From assembly GCA_023416175.1 (NCBI GenBank), contig JAEZIE010000283.1, forward strand, positions 1 to 10,244: 10,244 nucleotides of DNA. Reading direction: 5' to 3'. The notes under the pieces were generated by a model that searched no databases, was not told where the DNA came from, and worked only from the letters and a program-made list of their open reading frames with translations. Positions 1 through 6,524 of this stretch are shown here, one piece after another. Position numbers and translations under genes: made by a program. This DNA comes from Bacillota bacterium (GTDB taxonomy: Bacteria; Bacillota; Clostridia; Christensenellales; CAG-138). Numbering within the stretch: the stretch's first letter is position 1; every line of letters starts with the position of its first letter.

Positions 1-72
1 GCATGGCTTATATAACACCCCGGTTAATTTGATAGTATTGTTAGAAAAAACGATGTCTTCGTATGAGCTCAT
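1..72 (-). CDS. 5' end of a minus-strand gene, possible alpha/beta hydrolase (partial)
   Basis: Only the first 24 codons lie in the window; the frame is open to base 1. The peptide begins MSSYEDIVFSNN and continues with TIKLTGVLYKPC. An ATG at 72-70 follows an AAGGA ribosome binding site (85-81) with an 8-nt spacer and, further up, an extended -10 promoter, so the start is well supported although very short. The pattern of an acidic/hydrophobic N-terminus, a short polar loop, then LxGxLYxP is typical of the first beta hairpin of alpha/beta hydrolases of the dienelactone hydrolase/acetyl-esterase type. That assignment rests on this pattern alone. The gene is co-directional with the molybdenum hydroxylase operon upstream but is 230 bp from it with its own promoter, so it need not be functionally linked. 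Confidence 0.55.
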   Translation of the reverse strand, partial: MSSYEDIVFSNNTIKLTGVLYKPC

Positions 73-142
73 AAAAGCCATCCTTTTATGTATGAACTAC
101 CAGCTTTGCATTTTGCATGGTTGTTCAATCATATTTTCAAGA

Positions 143-148
143 ATTATA
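143..148 (-). promoter_or_regulatory. Extended -10 element of a SigA-type promoter for the gene starting at 72
   Basis: On the minus strand the sequence reads TGGTATAAT, an exact TATAAT preceded by the TGn extended -10 motif. No good -35 hexamer is seen 16-18 bp upstream, which an extended -10 can tolerate. The expected transcription start near 136 gives a leader of about 64 nt before the ATG at 72. Confidence 0.6.
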
Positions 149-213
149 CCACATTTACCTGATGATGGAATACCGTATGGTTTTCATTTCGATGCAATAA
201 ACCAAGCTCCGAG

Positions 214-233
214 CTGAACGTTCAGACTGTCTG
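214..233. repeat. Two overlapping short palindromes
   Basis: CTGAACGTTCAG (214-225) is a perfect 12-bp palindrome. It shares its last three bases with CAGACTGTCTG (223-233), an inverted repeat around a single T. They lie upstream of the promoter of the gene at 72 and downstream of the Fe-S subunit gene. An operator for the downstream gene is possible, but nothing else supports it. Confidence 0.3.
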
Positions 234-277
234 CAAAGGCCATGTTTCAAGTGAAGTCCGAGGTTTGTTACAATATG

Positions 278-298
278 GCCCGCCAGCATCAGGCGAGC
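278..298 (-). terminator. Weak hairpin just after the molybdenum hydroxylase operon
   Basis: On the minus strand GCTCGCC, a 7-nt loop and GGCGGGC form a 7-bp stem with one U-G wobble. It starts 4 nt after the TAA stop of the Fe-S subunit gene. There is no U tract on the minus side; the T-run (300-304) is on the plus side, where the stem has a C-A mismatch. It may mark the operon end but is not a textbook intrinsic terminator. Confidence 0.4.
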
Positions 299-302
299 GT
301 TT

Positions 303-776
303 TTATGCTTGCGTATCGATCAGCGAATTGAGCGCTGCCCGTATTTCATTATAACTCGTACAGCGGCAGAGGTTGCTTTGCAGCCATTCCTCCAGCTGAT
401 GCTCCTCCGGCTGCGGGTGGTGTGCAAAAAGCGCATGGGCCACCATCAAAAAACCGGGGGTGCAGTAACCGCACTGAAACGCGTTGTGCGCAACAAACGC
501 CTGTTGCACGGCTGCCGTACCGTGAAGCCCCTCTACGGTCAGGATACTGTGCCCCACGCACTCTACGGCCAGCACCAAGCAGGACTTTGCGGGCCAGCCG
601 TCAATCAACACCGTGCACGCGCCGCAGTCGCCGTTTTTGCAGCCGGGCTTCGCGCCCGTTAAGCCTAGCTCTTTGCGCAGCACGTCCAACAGCACATCGG
701 AGGGCCGCGCCATGATGGTGCGCGGTTCGCCGTTGACGGTAAGGGTGATGATGGTCTTGCCTTCATATACTCTCAT
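303..776 (-). CDS. Molybdenum hydroxylase, 2Fe-2S subunit (xanthine dehydrogenase/CO dehydrogenase small-subunit family)
   Basis: This 157-residue electron-transfer subunit would pass electrons from the molybdopterin centre to the FAD subunit in the cytoplasm. The N-terminal plant-ferredoxin-type domain (about 8-82) carries a cluster motif with C46, C51, C54 and C66 (CKNGDCGACT). The C-terminal helical domain (about 88-150) carries the second cluster with C102, C105, C137 and C139 (QCGYCTPGF and CRCT). All eight cysteine ligands are present, and so is Q101 before C102, which in this family contacts the molybdopterin. The length is normal for separate small subunits. The start at 776 is chosen because AAGGAG lies 6 nt upstream, the product then begins directly before the Fe-S domain, and it overlaps the FAD gene's end by 14 bp; a longer open frame to 875 would add an unrelated tail. 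It is last in the operon. The family call is secure; the substrate is not. Confidence 0.95.
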   Translation of the reverse strand: MRVYEGKTIITLTVNGEPRTIMARPSDVLLDVLRKELGLTGAKPGCKNGDCGACTVLIDGWPAKSCLVLAVECVGHSILTVEGLHGTAAVQQAFVAHNAFQCGYCTPGFLMVAHALFAHHPQPEEHQLEEWLQSNLCRCTSYNEIRAALNSLIDTQA

Positions 777-1626
777 GCGCTTCTCCTTCCAGGCTGCCAT
801 TTTTCCATGAGGACAGCAGGTCCGTGAGCGTCCGCTCCAGAATGAAAAGGCGGTATGCGCCGCTGCCTTCCGCATCCGTCACAGGCTTTGCGGGCAAGTG
901 CTTGATTGCTGCCTGTACGCGCTCCGGGATGGATTTTCTTCTGGCGTTGAGCGCCGCTTCCATCTTGGCGTCTCGGAAGGGGAATTCGCATAAGCCCGAG
1001 AACGCCACGCGGAGCTTGTTGCGAAAGACCATCGCCGTGACGTTCACAAGCGGGAAATCGATCTTCTCCCCGGGGGCTTTTTTGATATGCGCAAACGGTG
1101 CGCTAAGCGCGCTTATGGGGACAAGCGCCTGTACGACCAGTTCCCCCGGCTTCAAATGTATGCGCTCGTGGAATATGTCGCCAAACGGCACGGTACGCGT
1201 TCTTTTGCCGGAAGCGATCAATAGCTTCGCGTCCGAAACCAATAGAGGCAGGCTGCATTCCCGGTAACGGATGGACCCGCAGAGGTTGCCGCCCAGCGTA
1301 ATGCGGCACTGGTTGGTATGGTCCGCCACGCGCCCGCAGGCGTTGCCCAGCAAATGAAAGCACTTCGAGTCCTTGATGGCGGTGAGCGAAAGCGCCGCGC
1401 CGAGGATAAGATATTTTCGGTCATATTCCAACACCCTGCATTCGGGTATGGCTTTGTAGTCGATCACAACGTCCGGGCATATGCTGCCCGCGCGGCTCAT
1501 GGTGATGATCTCGCTGCCGCCGCCGTAATAATAGACTCGCTTGCCATCTTTCGTATACGCTTTGTACGCTTCGGCGGCCTCTTTCAAGGTATCTGTCTTG
1601 CAGTAAATAAAGTCGCGAGGGATCAT
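763..1626 (-). CDS. Molybdenum hydroxylase, FAD-binding subunit (CoxM/XdhB family)
   Basis: This 287-residue flavoprotein subunit would accept electrons from the 2Fe-2S subunit and hand them to NAD or another carrier. An FAD-binding PCMH-type domain spans about residues 5-165, with the two expected glycine loops: GGGSEI at 35-40 and TLGGNLCGS starting at 110. The CO-dehydrogenase flavoprotein C-terminal domain covers about 170-275. After TLGGN the segment reads RYRECSLPLLVSDA, instead of the acidic loop common in xanthine dehydrogenases; this form fits a branch seen in anaerobic Firmicutes. The ATG at 1626 follows AGGAGG with a 6-nt spacer, and its A and TG are shared with the upstream gene's TGA in an ATGA overlap. 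The stop overlaps the next start by 14 bp. Translational coupling and equal stoichiometry of the three subunits are therefore likely. Confidence 0.93.
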   Translation of the reverse strand: MIPRDFIYCKTDTLKEAAEAYKAYTKDGKRVYYYGGGSEIITMSRAGSICPDVVIDYKAIPECRVLEYDRKYLILGAALSLTAIKDSKCFHLLGNACGRVADHTNQCRITLGGNLCGSIRYRECSLPLLVSDAKLLIASGKRTRTVPFGDIFHERIHLKPGELVVQALVPISALSAPFAHIKKAPGEKIDFPLVNVTAMVFRNKLRVAFSGLCEFPFRDAKMEAALNARRKSIPERVQAAIKHLPAKPVTDAEGSGAYRLFILERTLTDLLSSWKNGSLEGEAHESI

Positions 1627-3953
1627 TCTTTTCCTCCTTCCGCTATGCGCCAGAGCTGCTCAGGCGTAAGAGGCAGCGTATCGATGGGCTTGTTTAAAGC
1701 GGCTGATAGCGCGTTCGCAAGCGCGGCGGGCATGCCAATAATGCCGTGCTCCGAGAATTTGCGCACCCCATAAGGCCCGTTTTCTTCCGGCGTTTCCACA
1801 AACCCCACGCGGTAAACGGGTTCCTGTCCGATGTGCATTAGCTTATAGGTGCGCAAGCTCGGAGTGGTCAATTTGCCTTCGGCGTCGTAATGGTACCCCT
1901 CGCGCGTGGCCATGGAAACAGCCATCGCCATGCCGCCCACAACTATGCCACGCATGGCTTCGGGGTCGACCGCGCAGCCAATGTCCATCACGGTCGTCGC
2001 GGACAGGATGCGGTAGGTATATTCTTTGGTATCTACCTCCACCTCCACGGCTTGTGCGCCGACCGACCAGGAAGGCCCCGTCCGCCCTTTGCCGGAAAAC
2101 GGATCCAATAGCGTCAGCCCTTTGAACATGAAGCTTCCGCGCCCGAGCACCGGCTCCCCAACGGAAGAGCCATCCTGCGCCTGATAACCATTGACGATGT
2201 GTTTAAAATCAATGAACTTTTCCGGCGCGCATCTTTGGTATACCCGAGCATGGGCCACTTCAACTTCCTCTTCCTCACAGCCCAAGGCAAGAGCGCCGTT
2301 TCGCTTCAACTGTGCAATAAGATCGTCCGCTGCCGCGCAAACCGCGTTTCCCGCCATATGCGCCGTCATGCTCGCTACCGTCTTCCAATGCTCCGGGTTT
2401 AAACGCGTGTCCACCGGGAAAGAAACGTGCACCATGCTGGACTCTATCTGCAACTTTTCCGCAAGCATCTGCGCTAAAAGCGTCTGTCCGCCGGAACCCA
2501 TTTCCACCACGCCGGTGTTGAGGTTGAAGCTGCCGTCCGGATTGGGGGTGACAAGCGCCCCGGAGACGGCGTTGGGGGGCGGGTTCTCGCACTTCCAAAA
2601 GCATGCGGCACCCTGTGCCCGCACCGTGTTTTCCTTAATGGGAATGACCCGTCCGCCCTCCCAATTCGCAAGGGACTTAAGCTCGTTCAGGCAGGCGGCA
2701 AGATCGCCCGTGTTGCCGCGGGTAACCATTACCTGGGTGGGCGTTTCCCGACCGGGTACGATGGCGTTTTTTTGCCGCAGCACAAGCGGGTCCATGTGAA
2801 GCTGGTAGGCGATTGCGTCCAAGGACCGCTCTATGCAGAACGTAAACGAATCGTGCCCAAACCCGCGGTAGGAGGTGGCAAACGTATGGTTGGTATATAT
2901 GCAATAGGTATTGCAGGATAGGTGCGGGATGTCATAGGGACCCGTACAGTCCACGGCGATGGCCTTTGCCATATAGGGGGCGCTGTCGCTGTATGCGCCG
3001 CAGTCCACCCAATAGAAAAGCCGGGCGCCCTGCAATACGCCTTCCCGGTTTGCGCCCAGCGTGAGTTCCGCCTCTAGCCCAATGCGGCAGGGGGCAGTGC
3101 GAAATTCCTCTTCGCGCAGGAGCGTCAAGCGCACTTTTTGACCGTTGAGTTTTTTTGATGCAAGGTAAGCCAGGAATTCAAGCATGACCGGCGCTTTGCC
3201 GCCAAAGCCGCCACCCACAAACGGCACCTTGACTTCGATTTTGCCGGATTCCAGCGCGAATGTTTCCGCAAGCAGGGTGCGAACCGCGTACGGCGCCTGG
3301 GAGGAGGTCAAAATGACCACCGTTCCATCGGCTTTGATTTCTGCCTCGGCACAATGCGTTTCCATGGACGCGTGCGCGGAAGGGGGGAGAAAGAACCGCT
3401 TGGTGATGATGACGTCGCTTGCGGCCAATGCGTTGTTCGCGTCCCCCTTTACGATCTGGTATTGGCTTGCGATGTTGCTGTTTTCTGTGGGATAGATATC
3501 GGGCTTTATACGCCTGTAGGCCTTTGGGTTTTCGTGGATGCGGGGAGCGTTCGCTTCCAATGCCTGGGAAGGGGTCAGCACCGGTATAAGCGGCGTATAA
3601 GAGACGTCGATCAGTTCGAGCGCCCGGGCGGCGATGCATTCCTCCCATGCGACGACCAACGCGACCGGCTCACCGGCGTAGCGTACTTTCTCTCTAGCGA
3701 GTATAGGCCGATCCTGCAGCAGAGGGCCGACCATGCGTGGACAGTCCTGCCCGGTCAGTACGGCAAGCACGCCGGGAAGCGCTTCCGCTTTTGAAGGGTC
3801 GATGCGCTCAATTTTTGCGTGTGCGTGCGGGCTGGTGAGGATGCGCGCAAGTGCCGTGCCTTTATTCGGAAGGTCATCCGTATAGACGGCGTGGCCCGTT
3901 ACCTTTTCCCATGCGTCCTTTCGCGTTACATTTGTTCCGACGGCTGTGCTCAA
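1623..3953 (-). CDS. Molybdenum hydroxylase, molybdopterin-binding catalytic subunit (xanthine dehydrogenase family)
   Basis: This 776-residue catalytic subunit would hydroxylate a heterocycle or oxidise an aldehyde at a Mo-pterin centre. The N-terminal a/b-hammerhead domain starts with KVTGHAVYTDDL (17-28) and runs to about 120. The Mo-cofactor domains follow, with GGGFGGK at 247-253, YRGFG at 362-366, GSGGQ ending at Q490, and GPYGVRKFSEHG containing the expected catalytic glutamate E735. YRGFG excludes form I CO dehydrogenase, whose hallmark is AYRCSFR. The residue after GGGFGGK is A254, where classical xanthine dehydrogenases have a substrate-binding glutamate, so xanthine is doubtful. 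The start codon is TTG (3953-3951), placed 9 nt after GGAAGGA; no in-frame ATG sits near that site. It is first in a three-gene operon and divergent from the gene at 4052, with 98 bp between them. Maturation factors are not in the window. Confidence 0.94.
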   Translation of the reverse strand: MSTAVGTNVTRKDAWEKVTGHAVYTDDLPNKGTALARILTSPHAHAKIERIDPSKAEALPGVLAVLTGQDCPRMVGPLLQDRPILAREKVRYAGEPVALVVAWEECIAARALELIDVSYTPLIPVLTPSQALEANAPRIHENPKAYRRIKPDIYPTENSNIASQYQIVKGDANNALAASDVIITKRFFLPPSAHASMETHCAEAEIKADGTVVILTSSQAPYAVRTLLAETFALESGKIEVKVPFVGGGFGGKAPVMLEFLAYLASKKLNGQKVRLTLLREEEFRTAPCRIGLEAELTLGANREGVLQGARLFYWVDCGAYSDSAPYMAKAIAVDCTGPYDIPHLSCNTYCIYTNHTFATSYRGFGHDSFTFCIERSLDAIAYQLHMDPLVLRQKNAIVPGRETPTQVMVTRGNTGDLAACLNELKSLANWEGGRVIPIKENTVRAQGAACFWKCENPPPNAVSGALVTPNPDGSFNLNTGVVEMGSGGQTLLAQMLAEKLQIESSMVHVSFPVDTRLNPEHWKTVASMTAHMAGNAVCAAADDLIAQLKRNGALALGCEEEEVEVAHARVYQRCAPEKFIDFKHIVNGYQAQDGSSVGEPVLGRGSFMFKGLTLLDPFSGKGRTGPSWSVGAQAVEVEVDTKEYTYRILSATTVMDIGCAVDPEAMRGIVVGGMAMAVSMATREGYHYDAEGKLTTPSLRTYKLMHIGQEPVYRVGFVETPEENGPYGVRKFSEHGIIGMPAALANALSAALNKPIDTLPLTPEQLWRIAEGGKE

Positions 3954-4051
3954 AAAGATAGTTCCTTCCTGTAAACTGATGCCTAATTTTTACATAGTCT
4001 GCGCAGTTTTGGACAGATTAACCAATACGAAAGGCAGAGGAGTGTTGCGCG
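3954..4051. promoter_or_regulatory. Divergent promoter region between the molybdenum hydroxylase operon and the ferritin-like gene
   Basis: This 98-bp gap must hold both 5' regions. It contains the 8-bp palindrome CTGCGCAG (3999-4006) near its middle, which could be an operator. A TTTACA (3989-3994) resembles a plus-strand -35, but no good -10 follows at 16-18 bp. On the minus strand only weak A/T-rich -10 candidates exist near 3985-3995. GAGGAG (4037-4042) is the ribosome binding site for the plus gene. Promoter positions cannot be fixed by eye. Confidence 0.45.
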
Positions 4052-5299
4052 ATGAATCCGTTTCTGGAAAAGCCCGTGCCCGTATTTGAGGGGATCATGG
4101 ATTGGTCGACCGTGTACCCGAAGCCCTACGATAAGCGCACCGTTGATCCTTATACCAAGATCCGCATCATACTGATGAACGGCATCGAGGTGGAAAGCAC
4201 CCTGTTTAAGCACCAGCTTCATCGGCATTGTACGGATAATGATATACGGCGCGAGGTCGCGCTGTCCCGCCGGGTGGAACAGTTGCAGCAAAAGCACATC
4301 AACTGGCTCAAGCCGATAGACGAAACGACGCTTGAGACCACCATCGGCTACGAGCATGTCGCGGTGGACCTGACGGCCTGGCTTGCCCAGAATGAGCCGG
4401 ACCCGTATGTAAAACAGGCGCTGGATTTTGCGCTGCTGGAGGATTTTGACCACCTGTACCGCTATGCCAACCTTTTGGACATGGACGCAAACATTCCGGC
4501 GGAGGGCCTGGTGAAAAGCTACGTGGAAATCACGCCCGGCCGGCCAACGATTGCGGAGCACAGGCACCCATATGATACCGTCCTACACCATATCGACTGT
4601 AAGTCCGCGGATATCCGGACAAAGCTCAACACACTCATCATCACCGCGGGTGAGCAGCAAACGATGAACTTCTATATGAACCTCGGCAATACCTACCAGA
4701 ACGATCTCGGGCGGAAGCTCTACCTTGAAATTGCCCAGATCGAGGAGGAGCATGTGACCCATTACGGTTCCCTGCTCGATCCCAACGCGACGTGGCTCGA
4801 GAGCCTGCTGATGCATGAGTACATGGAATGTTACCTCTATTATTCGTTCTATCAGGACGAGCTGGACCCCAATGTAAAATCTATTTGGGAGATGCATTTG
4901 ACACAGGAGATTGCACAGCTTCATCAGGCGGCGGAGCTGCTGAAGAAGTATGAGAATAAGGATTGGCAGTCCGTCATTCCCGGCGGCAATTTCCCGAAGC
5001 TGTTGCAGTTCCACGATACGCGGGACTATGTGCGCAACATTCTTGGCAGCCAAATTCTCCTTACCGCCAACCGGGAAGATTACGCGGAGGTTACCCGGTT
5101 GCCGTCCTCGCATGAGTTCTTCACCTACCAAAACCGGGTCAACCACGACGTTCACGCGGTGGCCAGCCACAAGGTCATCTACCGGCACCAGCAGCAGTTC
5201 AATACCGATTACCGCGCGGAAGTCGGTCCCAATCCCGTCCTGGGGCTGACCGACCGCACGAAGGACAATACGGATATCGCCCGTACACAGAACGCGTAG
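4052..5299 (+). CDS. Ferritin-like (putative di-iron) protein of unknown function
   Basis: The 415-residue product has no signal peptide or membrane segment, so it is probably cytoplasmic. It is rich in long amphipathic helices with carboxylate/histidine motifs typical of ferritin-like folds. In the second half: E201 (GEQQTMNFYM), E231-x-x-H234 (IEEEHVTHY), E256/E259 (HEYMECYLYY) and E286 with H291 (QEIAQLH), the order expected of a four-helix di-metal bundle. The first half has a comparable series: E68, E101/H102 and E130/D131 with H134 (LLEDFDHLY), suggesting either a second bundle or an internal duplication. The C-terminal 100 residues are polar and histidine-rich. GAGGAG lies 9 nt before the ATG. 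I do not recognise a characterised family member; peroxide or oxygen scavenging, oxidase, or Mn-catalase-like roles are all guesses. Its divergent position beside a molybdenum hydroxylase operon hints at shared control but proves nothing. Confidence 0.85.
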   Translation: MNPFLEKPVPVFEGIMDWSTVYPKPYDKRTVDPYTKIRIILMNGIEVESTLFKHQLHRHCTDNDIRREVALSRRVEQLQQKHINWLKPIDETTLETTIGYEHVAVDLTAWLAQNEPDPYVKQALDFALLEDFDHLYRYANLLDMDANIPAEGLVKSYVEITPGRPTIAEHRHPYDTVLHHIDCKSADIRTKLNTLIITAGEQQTMNFYMNLGNTYQNDLGRKLYLEIAQIEEEHVTHYGSLLDPNATWLESLLMHEYMECYLYYSFYQDELDPNVKSIWEMHLTQEIAQLHQAAELLKKYENKDWQSVIPGGNFPKLLQFHDTRDYVRNILGSQILLTANREDYAEVTRLPSSHEFFTYQNRVNHDVHAVASHKVIYRHQQQFNTDYRAEVGPNPVLGLTDRTKDNTDIARTQNA

Positions 5300-5316
5300 T
5301 GTAAAGGCCACTTAAT

Positions 5317-5337
5317 GCGGGCGGAATTGCGGCCCGC
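5317..5337 (+). terminator. Terminator-like hairpin after the ferritin-like gene (left copy of a duplicated hairpin)
   Basis: GCGGGC (5317-5322) pairs with GCCCGC (5332-5337), 17 nt after the stop codon. The tail TTCAGTCTGT is poor in T, so it looks like a degraded terminator. GCGGGCGG-ATTGC-GCC reappears almost unchanged at 5536-5557 on the far side of the inserted repeat, where it has a proper T-run. Confidence 0.5.
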
Positions 5338-5534
5338 TTCAGTCTGTCAAAAAGCCCCGGGGGTTCGGGGCTGCAGCCTCCGGAGGCTTCCAACCGCCGC
5401 CGGCGACATGTGCGGTGGCGGCGGAAAGCCTTGCGTCGCAAGGCCTTCCTTGCAGGAACAACCGTCCGTGCCATAGGCACAGGTTGTTCCTGTAATCCTC
5501 GAAAAAGTGCCAGGGCACTTTTTCGACAAGCTAA
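5338..5534 (-). repeat. Multi-hairpin repeat element, copy 1 (inverted relative to copy 2)
   Basis: About 197 bp, without a credible gene, made almost wholly of consecutive hairpins. In plus coordinates: AGCCCCG/CGGGGCT (5353-5372), the palindrome AGCCTCCGGAGGCT (5375-5388), CCGCCGCC/GGCGGCGG (5394-5424), a 12-bp stem with one mismatch (5423-5449), AGGAACAACC/GGTTGTTCCT enclosing GTGCC/GGCAC (5454-5491), and a 13-bp stem TCGAAAAAGTGCC/GGCACTTTTTCGA (5499-5526). Its reverse complement matches 6524-6725, with roughly nine substitutions and a loop-length change over the inner 140 bp. The ends, AGTCTGTCAAAAAG and the complement of AGCTTGTCGAAAAAG, resemble imperfect terminal inverted repeats. The 13-bp stem has A and T runs on both sides and could terminate transcription both ways. 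The strand is assigned only relative to copy 2. Confidence 0.85.
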
Positions 5535-5561
5535 AGCGGGCGGCATTGCCGCCGCTTTTTT
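5535..5561 (+). terminator. Intrinsic terminator between repeat copy 1 and the aroE promoter (right copy of the duplicated hairpin)
   Basis: AGCGG, a bulged G and CGGC pair with GCCG-CCGCT across an ATT loop (5535-5556), and six T follow (5556-5561). This is a good intrinsic terminator for plus-strand transcription from the ferritin-like gene, if that transcript passes through the repeat. It insulates the aroE promoter that begins 7 bp later. Confidence 0.8.
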
Positions 5562-5567
5562 GCCGCG

Positions 5568-5596
5568 TTGAAACCAATATGATCGGATGGTACAAT
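5568..5596 (+). promoter_or_regulatory. SigA-type promoter for aroE
   Basis: TTGAAA (5568-5573) and TACAAT (5591-5596) are separated by 17 bp, matching 5 of 6 consensus bases in the -10 and 5 of 6 in the -35. The expected transcription start is near 5603, giving a leader of about 40 nt with AAAGGAGG (5628-5635) before the ATG at 5644. aroE therefore appears to be expressed on its own. Confidence 0.8.
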
Positions 5597-5643
5597 GGTT
5601 CCAATCATCATTGCATATCCCAACGCAAAAGGAGGAAAGGAAT

Positions 5644-6489
5644 ATGGCAAAGAACTACCGTGCCGAGCTTACCGGCGTATTCGGCTGTCCGGTGGACGAA
5701 AACCCGACCGGCATCATGCAGGAGGCGGCATTTCAGGCCAAGAATCTAAACTGGAGATATCTGAACCTGCTGGTCGAACCCGCCGCGCTCAAAGAGGCGT
5801 TTGAAGGCATGCGGGCGATGCGCTTTGGCGGCGTAAACCTGACGGTGCCGCATAAGGTGGAGGCCATGAAGTATGTGGATACATTGAGCGATAAGGCAAA
5901 GCTCATCGGGGCCATCAACACTGTCGTCAACCGCGATGGCGTGCTCTACGGGGACAATACGGACGGCGCGGGCTTTGTGGAGGGCATGCGGAAAAAGGGT
6001 GTGTCCTTAAGTGGAAAGACGGCGGTCATACTAGGTGCAGGCGGCGCTTCCCGGGCGATCTCGGTGGAGTGCGCGTTGGCGGGCTGTGCGCACATCCTTC
6101 TGTTCAATCGCACGCTAAAAAAAGCTGAAGAGATCGCGAAGGTCGTTAACCGGAATACCGGCTGCAAGGCGGAGTCTTTCCTGTGGGAGCCGGGGCTTCG
6201 TATTCCCAAGTGCGACATACTCATCAACGCCACCTCAATTGGCCTGTATCCTGACCCGAACGCGCCGGATATCTGTTATGAGGATATCACGCCGGATATG
6301 ATCGTGCAGGATATCATCCCCAACCCCGCGAACACCCCGTTTTTGCAAAAAGCGAAAGCACGCGGCGCAACGACGTACGACGGCCTTTCCATGCTGGTGG
6401 AGCAGGGCGCGATTGGATTTAAGCTGTGGACGGGAGAGGACGCGCCTACCGACGTAATGTACGCGGCGCTTGAAAAGGAGTTTAGCTGA
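5644..6489 (+). CDS. aroE: Shikimate dehydrogenase family protein (AroE-like) with altered substrate-binding motif
   Basis: This 281-residue protein has normal AroE length. The family reduces 3-dehydroshikimate to shikimate with NADPH. Catalytic K71 lies in NLTVPHK and D107 in GDNTDGAGF; N92 sits in AINTVV. The Rossmann loop is GAGGASR (131-137), NRT (155-157) matches the NADP-type turn, and the C-terminal substrate contact Q254 lies in DGLSMLVEQGA. However, the N-terminal shikimate-binding stretch, normally SxS followed by P, reads CPVDENPTGIMQ (15-26), so both conserved serines are missing. The substrate may be shikimate, quinate or another related cyclitol. GGAGG with an 8-nt spacer fixes the start at 5644; an in-frame ATG at 5587 overlaps the promoter and is rejected. 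No other aromatic-pathway gene is adjacent. The gene is bracketed by inverted copies of the multi-hairpin repeat. Confidence 0.9.
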   Translation: MAKNYRAELTGVFGCPVDENPTGIMQEAAFQAKNLNWRYLNLLVEPAALKEAFEGMRAMRFGGVNLTVPHKVEAMKYVDTLSDKAKLIGAINTVVNRDGVLYGDNTDGAGFVEGMRKKGVSLSGKTAVILGAGGASRAISVECALAGCAHILLFNRTLKKAEEIAKVVNRNTGCKAESFLWEPGLRIPKCDILINATSIGLYPDPNAPDICYEDITPDMIVQDIIPNPANTPFLQKAKARGATTYDGLSMLVEQGAIGFKLWTGEDAPTDVMYAALEKEFS

Positions 6490-6496
6490 AAATAAG

Positions 6497-6524
6497 AAAG
6501 GCCGGGATTGTCCCGGTCTTTCTA
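6497..6524 (+). terminator. Terminator hairpin of aroE (left copy of a duplicated hairpin)
   Basis: AAAGGCCGGGA (6497-6507) pairs with TCCCGGTCTTT (6511-6521) over a 3-nt loop: 11 bp with one G-U wobble, starting 7 nt after the aroE stop. The tail TTTCTAT is short in T but plausible. The same sequence recurs at 6726-6754 with one difference in 29 bases. Confidence 0.75.

Noticed and set aside
29..217. 62-residue open frame on the plus strand
   Set aside because: It is antisense to the promoter, ribosome binding site and start of a better supported minus-strand gene, has no ribosome binding site, and resembles nothing recognisable.
1623..3953. Form I carbon monoxide dehydrogenase large subunit
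   Set aside because: The AYRCSFR copper-binding loop that defines this enzyme is absent; the loop is YRGFG.
3983..4567. 194-residue minus-strand open frame overlapping the start of the ferritin-like gene
   Set aside because: It would cover the divergent promoter region and lie antisense to a real gene, and it has no recognisable motifs.
4583..5311. 242-residue open frame on the minus strand inside the ferritin-like gene
   Set aside because: It is a shadow of a well supported plus-strand gene with a good ribosome binding site and clear helical motifs. The minus translation shows no domain pattern.
5587..5643. Upstream in-frame start that would lengthen AroE by 19 residues
   Set aside because: That ATG overlaps the -10 element and has no ribosome binding site, while the ATG at 5644 has GGAGG at 8 nt.
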